Origin: Streptomyces toxytricini
GTDB lineage: Bacteria; Actinomycetota; Actinomycetes; Streptomycetales; Streptomycetaceae
NCBI RefSeq assembly: GCF_014649915.1
Contig: NZ_BMTY01000005.1
Location: 203,504 to 267,503, forward strand
DNA: 64,000 bases
Direction: 5' to 3'
This document shows positions 25,942-35,355 of the stretch, one piece after another; the stretch's first letter is position 1, and every line of letters starts with the position of its first letter. Position numbers and translations under genes: made by a program. The notes beneath the pieces were generated by a model, which saw nothing but the letters and a program-made list of their open reading frames with translations, was not told the DNA's origin and ran no database searches.

Positions 25942-28900
25942 ATGTGCAACGACGCACCGCACTGGAGCGCTTCGCTGTCTCCTGCGGCGCGCACCGTATG
26001 GGCCAAGCACGAGGCGTCGACCGCGAAGTGGCTGCCGCTGTGGCGGCACATGGCCGACTCCGCCGCGATGGCGGAGCGGTTGTGGGACGTGTGGCTACCG
26101 CACCACGTCCGGCGCCTCGTGGCGGAGAGCCTCCCTGGTGGTGAGAACGATGCGAGGCGGCTCGCCGTGTGGTTGGCGGCCGTTCATGACATCGGAAAGG
26201 CAACGCCCGCCTTCGCCTGTCAGGTCGACCAGCTCGCCGACCGCATGCGGTCGGCCGGGCTGGACATGCCGACGGCCCGGCAGTTCGGCGATGCCCGCAG
26301 GCGGGCCCCGCACGGCTTGGCTGGCCAGGTCATCGTGGAGGAGTGGCTGGAGGGGCGCGGGTGGTCGCCGCGGGCGGCGATGGCGTTCGCCGGGGCCGTC
26401 GGCGGGCACCATGGGGTGCTGCCCGGCCACGAGCACTTCCACGCCCTGCACCAGCACCCCGAGCTGCTGCGCACCCCCGGCCCCTCCGAAGGCCTGTGGC
26501 GAGCCGTGCAGACCGAGTTGCTCGACGCGGCCACCACGGCCTACGGCGTGCAGGAACGCCTGCACGAATGGAAGGTCGTCAAGCTGCCCCAGCCCGTCCA
26601 GGTCGTGCTGTCGGGCCTCGTGATCCTCGCCGATTGGATCGCCAGCAACTCCGACCTCTTTCTCCTTTACCCCGAGGAACGACACCGCGGCGACACCGAC
26701 CGCATCGAGGCCGCATGGCGCGGCATCGAGCTGCCGCCGCCCTGGACCGCGCCGGCTGTAGGGGGCAGTTCGCGGGGACTGTTTGTATCCCGCTTCGGGC
26801 TTTCCACCGTCCGGCCGCTGCAGGCGGAGGCCGTCCGGTTGGCTCGGGCGACCCCCGCCCCCGGCCTGATGATCATCGAGGCGCCGATGGGGGAGGGGAA
26901 GACCGAGGCGGCCCTCGCCGTGGCCGAGGTGTTCGCCTCCCGTACGCGGGCCGGCGGCTGCTTCGTCGCACTGCCGACCAGGGCCACGGCCAACGCCATG
27001 TACCGCCGCTTCCGCACGTGGCTCGACCGCCTCCCGGGCGACGGAGTGCGCACCGTCTACCTTGCCCACTCCAAGGGCTTCCTCGACGACGCCTTCGCCG
27101 CGGATCTCCGCGCAGGCGGCCGCACGATCGCAGCCGTCGACCTCGATGGGGATCCAACCTCGGTGCGGTCCGTCCGGGACGACCGGTGTGCCGCAGCGTC
27201 CAGCCTGGTTGCGCACCAGTGGCTGCGCGGCCGGAAGAAGGGGATGCTCGCACCATTCGTCGTCGGCACCATCGACCAGTTGCTGTTCGCCGGTCTGAAG
27301 AGCCGGCACCTGGTGCTGCGGCACCTGGCCCTGGCAGGCAAGGTCGTCGTCATCGACGAGGTCCACGCCTACGACACGTACATGAACGAGTACCTGGAAC
27401 GCGCCCTGTCCTGGCTGGGACGCTACAAGGTCCCCGTCGTGATGCTGTCGGCGACGCTGCCCGCCGATCGGCGCCGAGCCCTGGCCGCGGCCTACTCCGA
27501 GAAGGCCGACGAAGCCGGGGCGCTCGCCGCCAACAGTGCCTATCCGCTGATCAGCGTGATCGCGGAGGGCCGGGAGACGGTCGTCGCGACACCTCCGCCT
27601 GCCGCGGGCCGCCAGCACTCGGTCACCGTTGAGAAGCTGGACGACAGCCCCGCCGCCTTGGCGGACCGACTGGCGACCGAGCTCGCCGGGGGCGGCTGCG
27701 TCCTCGTCGTCCGCAACACCGTCGACCGCGTCCTCCAGACAGCCGACGTACTGCGGGAGCGCTTCGGACCCGACGCGGTGACCGTCGCACACTCGCGGTT
27801 CACCGACCTGGACCGGGCCCGCAAGGACGACGACCTCGTCGCCCGGTTCGGCCCAGCGGGCACGCGCCCCGCAGGGCCGCACATCGTGGTCGCGAGCCAG
27901 GTCGCGGAGCAGTCGCTCGACATCGACTTCGACATCCTGATCACCGACCTCGCCCCCGTCGACCTCGTGCTCCAGCGCATCGGACGGCTGCACCGCCACC
28001 AGCGCGGCGGACGTCAAGCCGACCGCCCGGAGCGGCTGCGCCTCGCAAGGTGCCTCATCACCGGCGTCGACTGGGAGGCCGGACCGCCCCGCCCTGCCGA
28101 AGGATCGGCCGCCGTCTACGGACGGCACACCCTCATGCGCTCGCTCGCCGTCCTCCATCCGCACCTCAATGGCCGGCGCCTCGACCTCCCCGACGACATC
28201 AGCCCTCTCGTGCAAAGCGCCTACGGTGATACGACGCCGCCCGTCCCCGAGTCCTGGGCCGCGGCCATGGACAGCGCCCGGGACGAACACGACCGGAGCA
28301 CCGCGGAGAAGCGCCGCAAGGCACAGACCTTCCTCCTCGACGAGGTGCGCAGGCCCGGCCGCTCCCTGATCGGCTGGATCGACGCAGGGGTCGGTGACGC
28401 GGACGACACCCGCGCCGGTCGCGCCCAGGTCAGGGACAGCGAGGAAACCCTGGAGGTACTCGTCGTCCAGCGCCGCCGCGACGGCACGTACACCACCCTG
28501 CCCTGGCTGGACCGGGGCATGGGCGGCCTCGAGCTGCCGCTGGACGCCGTGCCGCCGCCCCGCGCCGCCCGCGCGGCCGTCGCCAGCGCGCTGCGGCTGC
28601 CGTACCACTTCGGCAAGCCGTGGCTCATCGACCGGGTCATCGGCGAACTCGAGCAGTTCTGCCCCGCCGCATGGCAGGCCAAGGAGAGCCACATGCTCGC
28701 CGGAGAACTGTTCCTCGTGCTCGACGAGAACTGCCGGACCCGCCTTGCAGGTTTCGACCTCCACTACAGCGAGACCGACGGCTTGGAAGTCACTCCGGCC
28801 GGCACCAAGGATGTGAAGCTGGTGAAAGGCATTCCCGGATTCGACCTGGTCTCCCGCCCCTGGCTGGGCGTCCAGTGGTGCGACGGCTCCACGGCGGAGC

Positions 28901-30486
28901 TCTCGCTCAAGGAGGTCTTCGCCCGTGCCGCCGGGATCCGGCGCCTCGTCGGCGACCTCCCCACACAGGAATTCGCCCTCATGCGCCTCCTGCTTGCCGT
29001 CCTCCACGATGCGGTCGACGGCCCGCCGGACATCGACGCCTGGCAGGAGCTCAGCGAAAGCCCGCAACCCCTCGCCGCGGTCGGCCCCTACCTCGACCGG
29101 CACCGGGAGCGGTTCGACCTCCTGCATCCCACGCTGCCGTTCTTCCAGGTCGGGGACCTGCGCACGCAGAAGGGCGAAGTGTTCTCCCTGAACCGGATCG
29201 TGGCCGACGTCCCCAACGGCGAGGCGTTCTTCACCATGCGCCGGCCCGGCGTCGAACGGCTCACCTTCGCCGAGGCCGCCAGGTGGCTCGTCCACGCCCA
29301 GGCCTTCGACACCTCCGGCATCAAGTCCGGGGCCGTGGGCGACCCCCGCGTGAAGGGCGGCAAGGGCTACCCGCAGGGAGTGGCCTGGGCGGGCAACACC
29401 GGAGGGCTGTTCGCCGAAGGCGACAACCTTCAGCAGACCCTGCTGCTCAACCTCATCCCCGCCGACAGCACGGCCGTCGCCACGGCCAAGGACGACAGCC
29501 CCGCCTGGCGCCGGGAACCGTGCGGGCCCGACGTGCAGGACGACCTCGCCACCCGGCCCACCGGGCCCCGCGACCTCTACACCTGGCAGTCCCGGCGCAT
29601 CCGCCTGCACCACGACGGCACGGCCGTCCACGGGGTGGTCCTCTCCTATGGCGACCCGCTCCCCGTGGCCGACGCCCACCGGCACGAACCCATGAGCGGC
29701 TGGCGCCGCAGCGTCCCGCAGGAGAAGAAACTCCGCCGTGCCCCCGTCTACATGCCCCGCCAGCACGACCCCGCCCGCTCCGCCTGGCGCAACCTCGCCT
29801 CCCTCCTCGCCTCCGCGGGCGAGGAGCAGCCCGGACAGCGGGGCGAGCCGGCCCCGTACCTGCGGGCCGGTGTACTCAAGTGGATCGCCGAACTGACCCA
29901 TGAACGCCTCATTCCGCGGGACCTGCTGATCCGGCCGCGCCTGATCGGCGCCGTCTACGGCACACAGCAGTCGGTCATCGACGAGGTCGTCGACGACGCG
30001 TTCGCCATGCCCGTGGTCCTCCTGCACGAGCAGGACGGGCGCTACGCGCAGCAGGCCGTCGCCGCGGTCGAGGACAGCACCAAGGCCGTCAACGCCCTCG
30101 GAGACCTGGCCGCCGACCTCGCCGCAGCCTCCCGACGGCCTCCCGAAGCCCCCCGGGACACCGCCCGAGACCTCGGCTTCGGCCTGCTCGACGGACCGTA
30201 CCGCCAGTGGCTCGCCGGCCTCGGCGACGCCGAGGACCCCGCCGACGCGCGCGCCGCCTGGCAGCGCACGGCGTATCGGATCATCCGCGACGCCGCCGGA
30301 AACCTGCTCGCGGACGCCGGCGACACCGGCTGGCTCGACCACGCCCGCTCCGAACGCATCTTCCACGCCCGGCTCACCAAGGCCCTCGCGCTGCACAAGG
30401 CCACCGCTCCGGCCGACCCGGACGCAGCCGCTTCCGCGTCTGCATCCGCACCAGGAGCCGACCCCAGCAAGGAGGCAGACCGATGA
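25942..30486 (+). CDS. cas3-cse1: Cas3-Cse1 (Cas8e) fusion, type I-E interference nuclease-helicase
   Basis: A 1514-residue fusion. Residues 1 to ~960 are Cas3: HD nuclease motifs VHDIGK (His82-Asp83) and GGHHG (His156-His157), Walker A APMGEGKTE (Lys320), DEVH (472-475), SAT (503-505) and QRIGRLHRH (678-686), all intact. From about residue 967 (FDLVSRPWLGVQWCDG) to the end is Cse1/Cas8e, the large Cascade subunit that reads the PAM (ELSLKEVFARAAGIRRLVGDLPTQEFALMRLLLAVLH). Fusion fixes the nuclease to the target-recognition complex. Natural Cas3-Cse1 fusions are known from some Streptomyces, so it is notable but not new. ATG 25942 is preferred; ATG 25897 is an alternative. Its stop overlaps cse2 (ATGA). 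Confidence 0.95.
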   Translation: MCNDAPHWSASLSPAARTVWAKHEASTAKWLPLWRHMADSAAMAERLWDVWLPHHVRRLVAESLPGGENDARRLAVWLAAVHDIGKATPAFACQVDQLADRMRSAGLDMPTARQFGDARRRAPHGLAGQVIVEEWLEGRGWSPRAAMAFAGAVGGHHGVLPGHEHFHALHQHPELLRTPGPSEGLWRAVQTELLDAATTAYGVQERLHEWKVVKLPQPVQVVLSGLVILADWIASNSDLFLLYPEERHRGDTDRIEAAWRGIELPPPWTAPAVGGSSRGLFVSRFGLSTVRPLQAEAVRLARATPAPGLMIIEAPMGEGKTEAALAVAEVFASRTRAGGCFVALPTRATANAMYRRFRTWLDRLPGDGVRTVYLAHSKGFLDDAFAADLRAGGRTIAAVDLDGDPTSVRSVRDDRCAAASSLVAHQWLRGRKKGMLAPFVVGTIDQLLFAGLKSRHLVLRHLALAGKVVVIDEVHAYDTYMNEYLERALSWLGRYKVPVVMLSATLPADRRRALAAAYSEKADEAGALAANSAYPLISVIAEGRETVVATPPPAAGRQHSVTVEKLDDSPAALADRLATELAGGGCVLVVRNTVDRVLQTADVLRERFGPDAVTVAHSRFTDLDRARKDDDLVARFGPAGTRPAGPHIVVASQVAEQSLDIDFDILITDLAPVDLVLQRIGRLHRHQRGGRQADRPERLRLARCLITGVDWEAGPPRPAEGSAAVYGRHTLMRSLAVLHPHLNGRRLDLPDDISPLVQSAYGDTTPPVPESWAAAMDSARDEHDRSTAEKRRKAQTFLLDEVRRPGRSLIGWIDAGVGDADDTRAGRAQVRDSEETLEVLVVQRRRDGTYTTLPWLDRGMGGLELPLDAVPPPRAARAAVASALRLPYHFGKPWLIDRVIGELEQFCPAAWQAKESHMLAGELFLVLDENCRTRLAGFDLHYSETDGLEVTPAGTKDVKLVKGIPGFDLVSRPWLGVQWCDGSTAELSLKEVFARAAGIRRLVGDLPTQEFALMRLLLAVLHDAVDGPPDIDAWQELSESPQPLAAVGPYLDRHRERFDLLHPTLPFFQVGDLRTQKGEVFSLNRIVADVPNGEAFFTMRRPGVERLTFAEAARWLVHAQAFDTSGIKSGAVGDPRVKGGKGYPQGVAWAGNTGGLFAEGDNLQQTLLLNLIPADSTAVATAKDDSPAWRREPCGPDVQDDLATRPTGPRDLYTWQSRRIRLHHDGTAVHGVVLSYGDPLPVADAHRHEPMSGWRRSVPQEKKLRRAPVYMPRQHDPARSAWRNLASLLASAGEEQPGQRGEPAPYLRAGVLKWIAELTHERLIPRDLLIRPRLIGAVYGTQQSVIDEVVDDAFAMPVVLLHEQDGRYAQQAVAAVEDSTKAVNALGDLAADLAAASRRPPEAPRDTARDLGFGLLDGPYRQWLAGLGDAEDPADARAAWQRTAYRIIRDAAGNLLADAGDTGWLDHARSERIFHARLTKALALHKATAPADPDAAASASASAPGADPSKEADR

Positions 30487-31235
30487 CGGAGACCGCGCCG
30501 AAGAGTCCGGCGCCCGCCCAAGCTCCGGAATGGAAACCGGAACGCAGCACAGGTGCAGGAACGGAGCACGGGCCGCTCCGTCAAGCCGTCGCCCAGCGCA
30601 TCCGCACCCTCCAACACGACTACCGCAACGACGGATCCCACGCCGTGCAAGCCCTCGCACGCCTCCGGAGGGGCATCGGCCGGCAGGCGACCGAGACGCC
30701 CGACCTGTGGGGCCTCGTCGGCATGGAGCAGTTCTACGCCGCGCGGACCGCGCAGGGCCGCCGGATGGACGAGGCCGAGGCATTGCGCACCGAACGCGCC
30801 GCACACGTCGCCGTGACCCTGTGGGCCCTCCACCAGCAGTCCAACCGGACCAAGCGGATGCACGTGGACGACGGAGCCTCCCTGGGAACGGCCGTACGGC
30901 GCCTCATGTCGGGCACCGACTCCGACGCCGACGAGCCGGTCCGCAAGCGGCTCGTCCGCGCGGGCACGGCAACGACGTTCGACGTGCTCGCACAGCGGCT
31001 GCGGGAACTGGTCGTGCTCCTGCGGGCGGCCGAGATTCCCCTCGACTACGGCCTGCTCGCCGAACACCTCGAGCAGTGGCAGCGGCCCGGAGGCCCCGGC
31101 AGGGTCCGCCAGGCGTGGGGCCGCGGATTCCACGCCCACAGGCCCACCGCCGGCTCCGGCACGCAGCAGGACGACGCACCCGGCGTGCCGGACCAGACCG
31201 GCGTCGGCCCGAACGATACGAAGGACGAGACATGA
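30483..31235 (+). CDS. cse2: Cse2 (CasB/Cas11), Cascade small subunit
   Basis: A 250-residue helical, Arg-rich protein matching the Cse2 family (GPLRQAVAQRIRTLQHDY, ARLRRGIGRQATETPDLWGLV, VRKRLVRAGTATTFDVLAQRLRELVVLLR). It forms a dimer along the Cascade belly and stabilises the R-loop. ATG 30483 has AAGGAGG upstream and overlaps the fusion gene stop; its own stop overlaps cas7e (ATGA). The N-terminal ~30 and C-terminal ~30 residues are probably disordered. Confidence 0.93.
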   Translation: MTETAPKSPAPAQAPEWKPERSTGAGTEHGPLRQAVAQRIRTLQHDYRNDGSHAVQALARLRRGIGRQATETPDLWGLVGMEQFYAARTAQGRRMDEAEALRTERAAHVAVTLWALHQQSNRTKRMHVDDGASLGTAVRRLMSGTDSDADEPVRKRLVRAGTATTFDVLAQRLRELVVLLRAAEIPLDYGLLAEHLEQWQRPGGPGRVRQAWGRGFHAHRPTAGSGTQQDDAPGVPDQTGVGPNDTKDET

Positions 31236-32482
31236 GCCGCACCATCCTCGACGTGCACATCCTCCAGACCGTCCCGCCGAGCAACGTCAACAGGGACGAC
31301 ACCGGCGCCCCGAAAAGTGCCGTCTACGGCGGAGTCCGCCGCTCCAGGGTGTCCAGTCAGGCCTGGAAGAAGGCGACGCGCAACGCGTTCGGGGAACTCC
31401 TGGACCCGGCGGAGCTGGGCGTCAGGACGAAGAAGGTCGTGGACGCCCTCACCCGGCGCATCACTGCGCGCGAGGCGTCCCTGACCGTCGACCAGGTGTG
31501 GCCGATGGCCGCCGAGATCGTGCAGGTCGCCACCGGGGCCAAGATCGAGGCCCCGACGCGCAAGGCCGGTGCGAAGGGCGGCAAGGGCGACCCGGGCGAG
31601 GAGGCCCCCGAGCCGCAAGCCCCCCAGTCCTCGTACCTGCTGTTCCTCAGCGCCCGCCAGCTCGACCTCCTCGCGGACCTGGCCCTCGAAGGCATCGCGA
31701 AGAAAGCCGACCCGAAGGTCCACCTCAAGGACCCCGAGGTGAAAAGCCGGGCGAAGAAGGCGGCCACCACCCGCCACTCCGTGGACATCGCCCTCTTCGG
31801 CCGGATGGTGGCGGACAACACCGACCTCAACGTCGACGCCGCCGCCCAGGTCGCCCACGCCCTCAGCGTGCACCCCGTGGACCTGGAATCCGACTACTTC
31901 ACCGCCGTGGACGACGAGAACGGCGGCGCCGAGCCCGGGGCCGGGATGATCGGAACGGTCGACTTCAACTCCGCCACCCTCTACCGCTACGCCGCGGTCG
32001 ACGTCGATCTGCTCGCCGCCAACCTCGACGCCGGCCTGAACGGCGGCGAAGGCGCTGCCGAGGCGGGGGCCGAGATGGCGCCGGCGCCGGAGCCCGTGCG
32101 CCGTGCGGTCGAGGCCTTCGTCGAAGCCTTCGCTCTGTCCATGCCCAGCGGGAAGATCAACACCTTCGGGAACCACACCCTCCCGGACGCCGTCGTCGTC
32201 AAACTGCGCTCCGCCCGCCCCGTGAGCTTCGTCGGCGCCTTCGAACGCCCGGTGACCCGGGAAGGCACGGGCGAGGGCCACGTCCGAGCGGCCTGCGAGG
32301 CCCTCGCCGCACACGTTCCGGCGGTCGAAGAGGCCTTCGGCGCCGCCGCGGACCACACGTGGATCGTCCGCGTCGGCGAGCGGACCGACGCCCTGGCGCC
32401 GCTCGGCGAGCAGGTCAGCCTGCGCGAACTCGTCAGCAAGGTGGGGGACGCCGTCACGGAACGGCTGGGGAAGCGGGGATGA
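31232..32482 (+). CDS. cas7e: Cas7e (Cse4/CasC), Cascade backbone
   Basis: A 416-residue Cas7 family protein; six copies normally coat the crRNA spacer. The N-terminus ILDVHILQTVPPSNVNRDDTGAPKSAVYGGVRRSRVSSQAWKKATR is diagnostic for Cse4. Further family marks are TTRHSVDIALFGRMVAD, GMIGTVDFNSATLYRYA and MPSGKINTFGNHTLPDAV. It is somewhat longer than E. coli CasC because of Ala/Gly-rich insertions near residues 105-130 and 270-285. Overlaps by 4 nt (ATGA) at both ends couple it to cse2 and cas5e. Confidence 0.96.
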   Translation: MSRTILDVHILQTVPPSNVNRDDTGAPKSAVYGGVRRSRVSSQAWKKATRNAFGELLDPAELGVRTKKVVDALTRRITAREASLTVDQVWPMAAEIVQVATGAKIEAPTRKAGAKGGKGDPGEEAPEPQAPQSSYLLFLSARQLDLLADLALEGIAKKADPKVHLKDPEVKSRAKKAATTRHSVDIALFGRMVADNTDLNVDAAAQVAHALSVHPVDLESDYFTAVDDENGGAEPGAGMIGTVDFNSATLYRYAAVDVDLLAANLDAGLNGGEGAAEAGAEMAPAPEPVRRAVEAFVEAFALSMPSGKINTFGNHTLPDAVVVKLRSARPVSFVGAFERPVTREGTGEGHVRAACEALAAHVPAVEEAFGAAADHTWIVRVGERTDALAPLGEQVSLRELVSKVGDAVTERLGKRG

Positions 32483-33255
32483 GCGTCCTCATCCTGCGGT
32501 TGGCGGGCCCTCTGCAGGCATGGGGGTCCTCCGCCCGCTTCGCCCGCCGTACGACCGAGACCGCCCCCACGAAGAGCGGCGTCATCGGCCTGCTGGCCGC
32601 CGCCCTCGGCCGCCCGCGCGAAGCGGACCTCGCCGACCTGGCCGCCCTCTCCTTCGCCGTACGGATCGACCAGGCCGGGACACGCATACGGGACTTCCAG
32701 ACGGCCCACCACGCCGACACGGGCAAGGCGATGCCCGTCTCCGAACGCTTCTACCTGGCCGACGCCGTCTTCGTCGCGGCCGTCGCCGGCGAGGACGCCT
32801 TCGTGCGGGGCCTGTGCGCTGCCGTGCGGGCCCCCGTTCACCTGCCCTACCTGGGGCGGCGTTCCTGCCCGCCCCAGGGGCCCGTCGATCTGGGCGTCCG
32901 CGACGGAGACGACCTGGCAGCGGTGCTCCGAGAGGAGCCGTGGCAGGCCGCCGCCTGGCACCAGGAACGGCAGCGGAACCGGCCCTCCGTCCGTCTGACC
33001 CTCCTGGCCGAAGCGGCCCCCGACGACCCGCGCGGCACCGCCCTCCGCGACCAGCCGCTCAGCTTCGCGCCGACACACCGCCGCTACGCGCTGCGCACTG
33101 TCGTGGAGACCTCTGTCGACGTACCGAACCCGCGCTTCCGGCCCGACGGCCGACGGCATTCCACGGCAGCCGCGCGGCGCGTACCCGTGCCCCGTCACAC
33201 CCCCGAAGCCCACCTGACGCAGCTGCCCTTGCAGCCCCCGCTGGACGGCCACTGA
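32479..33255 (+). CDS. cas5e: Cas5e (CasD), crRNA 5'-handle-binding subunit
   Basis: A 258-residue Cas5 protein beginning SVLILRLAGPLQAWGSSARFARRTTETAPTKSGVIGLLAAALG, the classic Cas5e N-terminus, with a later YLGRRSCPPQGPV. It caps the Cascade foot and holds the 5' repeat handle. ATG 32479 overlaps the cas7e stop and its stop overlaps cas6e (TGATG). Nothing looks damaged. Confidence 0.95.
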   Translation: MSVLILRLAGPLQAWGSSARFARRTTETAPTKSGVIGLLAAALGRPREADLADLAALSFAVRIDQAGTRIRDFQTAHHADTGKAMPVSERFYLADAVFVAAVAGEDAFVRGLCAAVRAPVHLPYLGRRSCPPQGPVDLGVRDGDDLAAVLREEPWQAAAWHQERQRNRPSVRLTLLAEAAPDDPRGTALRDQPLSFAPTHRRYALRTVVETSVDVPNPRFRPDGRRHSTAAARRVPVPRHTPEAHLTQLPLQPPLDGH

Positions 33256-33974
33256 TGTACCTGACCCGATTCCGACTCAACTCCGCCCGCGCCGGCTCCC
33301 GCCACCTGCTCGCCTCACCGCAGCGCATGCACGCCGCCGTGATGTCGTCGTTCGCCGACGTACTGCCCGGCGACCCCCACGCGCCGCGCGTGCTCTGGCG
33401 GGTCGACCGCAACTCGCGCGCCGAGGCCCTGCTCTTCATCGTCAGCGAGCAGCGCCCGGACCTCACCCACCTCGTCGAACAGGCCGGCTGGCCGACCACG
33501 GCCGCCTGGCGGACGTACGACTACAAGACCTTCCTGGACGGCCTCGCGCAGGGAGGCATCTGGGACTTCCGGCTGACGGCGAACCCCGTCCACCACATGC
33601 GCCGCAGTGCGGACGAAATCCGCAAGCGCACCGCCCACCGCACGCCGCGCCACCAGATGGGCTGGCTGCTGGACCGGCAGGAGCGGGCCGGCTTCCGGGT
33701 GCTCGAAACCCCTGCCGAGCGGCGGCGCCTCGCGCAGGGGGACGAGCACCAGCTCACCGTCCGCGACGAGCAACGGCACCGATTCGGAAAAACGGACGCT
33801 GACACGGGTGTGGCGAACCGTGTACCGCTGGTGGCGGTGACCTTCGACGGCCGGCTCGAAGTCACCGACCCCGAGCTGCTGCGGCGGACCCTGACCCTCG
33901 GGCTGGGCAAGGCGAAGGCGTACGGGTGCGGCTTGATGACCCTCGCCACGGCCGGGGCGGGGGGCACACGGTGA
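33255..33974 (+). CDS. cas6e: Cas6e (CasE), crRNA-processing endoribonuclease
   Basis: A 239-residue Cas6 with duplicated ferredoxin-like folds. MYLTRFRLN opens the protein, the likely catalytic His lies in the helix around RMHAAVMSSF, and the Gly-rich loop GLGKAKAYGCGLMTL is near the C-terminus. It cuts the hairpin formed by the CCCCGC...GCGGGG part of each repeat and stays bound to the 3' end. It is coupled on both sides: TGATG with cas5e and GTGA with cas1. Confidence 0.95.
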   Translation: MYLTRFRLNSARAGSRHLLASPQRMHAAVMSSFADVLPGDPHAPRVLWRVDRNSRAEALLFIVSEQRPDLTHLVEQAGWPTTAAWRTYDYKTFLDGLAQGGIWDFRLTANPVHHMRRSADEIRKRTAHRTPRHQMGWLLDRQERAGFRVLETPAERRRLAQGDEHQLTVRDEQRHRFGKTDADTGVANRVPLVAVTFDGRLEVTDPELLRRTLTLGLGKAKAYGCGLMTLATAGAGGTR

Positions 33975-34929
33975 CGACCGTGGCCCGGCGCCGTGCCTCG
34001 TCGCCACGCGACCTGGCACGCGTCGCCGAGCGCATCTCCTTCGTCTACCTTGAGCGGTGCATCGTCCACCGCGACCAGAACGCCATCACGGCCGAGGACG
34101 CCGACGGCACCACGCACATTCCCTCCGCCACCATCGGCACCCTGCTTCTCGGCCCGGGCACGCGCATCACCGACCAGGCGATCACCGTGCTCGCCGACAG
34201 CGGCACGGCCGTCGCATGGGTGGGGGAACACGGCGTGCGCTACTACGCCGGCGGGCGCTCGCTGAACCGCTCCTCGGCGCTCGTGGAGGCCCAGGCCACC
34301 CGGTGGGCCAACCGCCGCACGCGCCTGGACGTCGCACGGGCGATGTACCGGCTGCGGTTCCCGATGAAGACCCTGCCGGCCTCAACAGGCAGGAGCTGCT
34401 GGGCCGGGAGGGACGCCGACTCAGGGACTGCTGCCGCGACCAGGCCGAGCGCACCGGAGTCCCCTGGCACGGACGCAACTACGTCCCGGGCGACTTCGCC
34501 GCGAGCGACGCCCCCAACCAGGCCGTCACCGCCGCCGCGCAGTGCATGTACGGCGTCTCCCACGCCGTCGTGGCCGCGCTCGGCTGTGCACCGGGGCTGG
34601 GATTCGTGCACTCGGGGCACGAGTTGTCGTTCGTGCTGGACGTCGCCGACTTCTACAAGACTGAGATCGGCATCCCGGTTGCCTTCGACGTGGCGGCAGA
34701 AGGCGATCAGGACGTCGGCCCCCGCACCCGCCGCGCACTACGCGACACCATCAACAAGACCCGCCTGCTCGACCGCTGCGTCATGGACATCAAGCGGCTG
34801 CTCCTCCCCGAGGGGCCGGACGCCGCAGCGGTGGACGGACGGGAGCATGCCGACGAGGTCATGCTCCAGTCCGACCGCGACCTCATGGTCGCCTCCGGCC
34901 GGAACCACGCCGACGAGGTGACCTGGTGA
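33971..34929 (+). pseudogene. cas1: cas1e with a single-base frameshift
   Basis: The GTG at 33971 overlaps the cas6e stop and starts a good Cas1e N-terminus (ISFVYLERCIVHRDQNAITAEDADGT, GPGTRITDQAITVLADSGTAVAWVGE) in one frame. Homology leaves that frame after RLRFP at about 34361-34363 and resumes in the -1 frame as DEDPAGLNRQELLGREG...VPWHGRNY, SAA-like GVSHAVVAALG, GFVHSGHELSFVLDVADFYKTE, ending at 34929. One missing base in the CCC-G run would join RFP to DEDPAGL exactly. The metal-binding Glu (GREG), His (FVHSG) and Asp (LDVADFYK) all lie after the break, so the upstream-frame product would be inactive as integrase. No slippery heptamer supports programmed frameshifting. Assembly error remains possible. 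Confidence 0.85.
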
Positions 34930-35273
34930 CGGTGATCGTGCTGACACAATGCCCGGTCGGCCTCCGCGGCTTCTTGACGCGGTGGCTGTTGGAGATCTCC
35001 CCTGGCGTCTTCATCGGAGGGCCGTCCGCCCGGATCCGGGCGGCGCTGTGGGCGGAGGTGAAGCAGTACGCGGGCATCGGCCGGGCCCTGCTCGCCTACA
35101 ACACGGACAACGAGCAGGGGTTCGCCTTCGAGACGCACGACCACAAGTGGCACCCGGTTGATGTGGAGGGAGTGACCCTGATCCACCGCCCGAAGGACCG
35201 CACCACACGGCAGCCCCAGCCGCAGCCAGGCTGGAGCAAGGCCTCGAAGCGCCGCCGCTTCGGTGGTCGGTAG
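34926..35273 (+). CDS. cas2: Cas2e, CRISPR adaptation subunit
   Basis: A 115-residue Cas2e: MTVIVLTQCPVGLRGFLTRWLLEISPGVFIGGPSARIRAALWAEV is the standard N-terminus, with QGFAFETHDHKWHPVDVEGVTLI following and a basic tail. It is the structural centre of the Cas1-Cas2 integrase. The GTG at 34926 overlaps the cas1 stop in the downstream cas1 frame (GTGA), which indicates that this frame is the ancestral end of cas1. A frameshifted cas1 would reduce coupled translation of cas2. Confidence 0.94.
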   Translation: MTVIVLTQCPVGLRGFLTRWLLEISPGVFIGGPSARIRAALWAEVKQYAGIGRALLAYNTDNEQGFAFETHDHKWHPVDVEGVTLIHRPKDRTTRQPQPQPGWSKASKRRRFGGR

Positions 35274-35355
35274 GTCCGGCATGTCGGGTATGCCGAAACC
35301 TCTGCAAGTAAGCGAAAGGACCCCAGACCCTCCGAAAACCCGCAGCTCACGTAGC
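35274..35355 (+). promoter_or_regulatory. CRISPR array 2 leader
   Basis: An 82-bp region between cas2 and array 2. It carries the same 14-nt block CGCAGCTCACGTAG (35341-35354) next to the first repeat as array 1, plus GCGAAAG at 35312 and ATGCCG at 35290. The GCGAAAG-to-repeat distance is 44 bp here and 54 bp in array 1, a difference of about one helical turn. Confidence 0.75.

Noticed and set aside
34340..34380. Programmed -1 frameshifting to make full-length Cas1
   Set aside because: There is no X XXY YYZ slippery heptamer at the switch point and no obvious downstream pseudoknot; a missing base explains the homology better.
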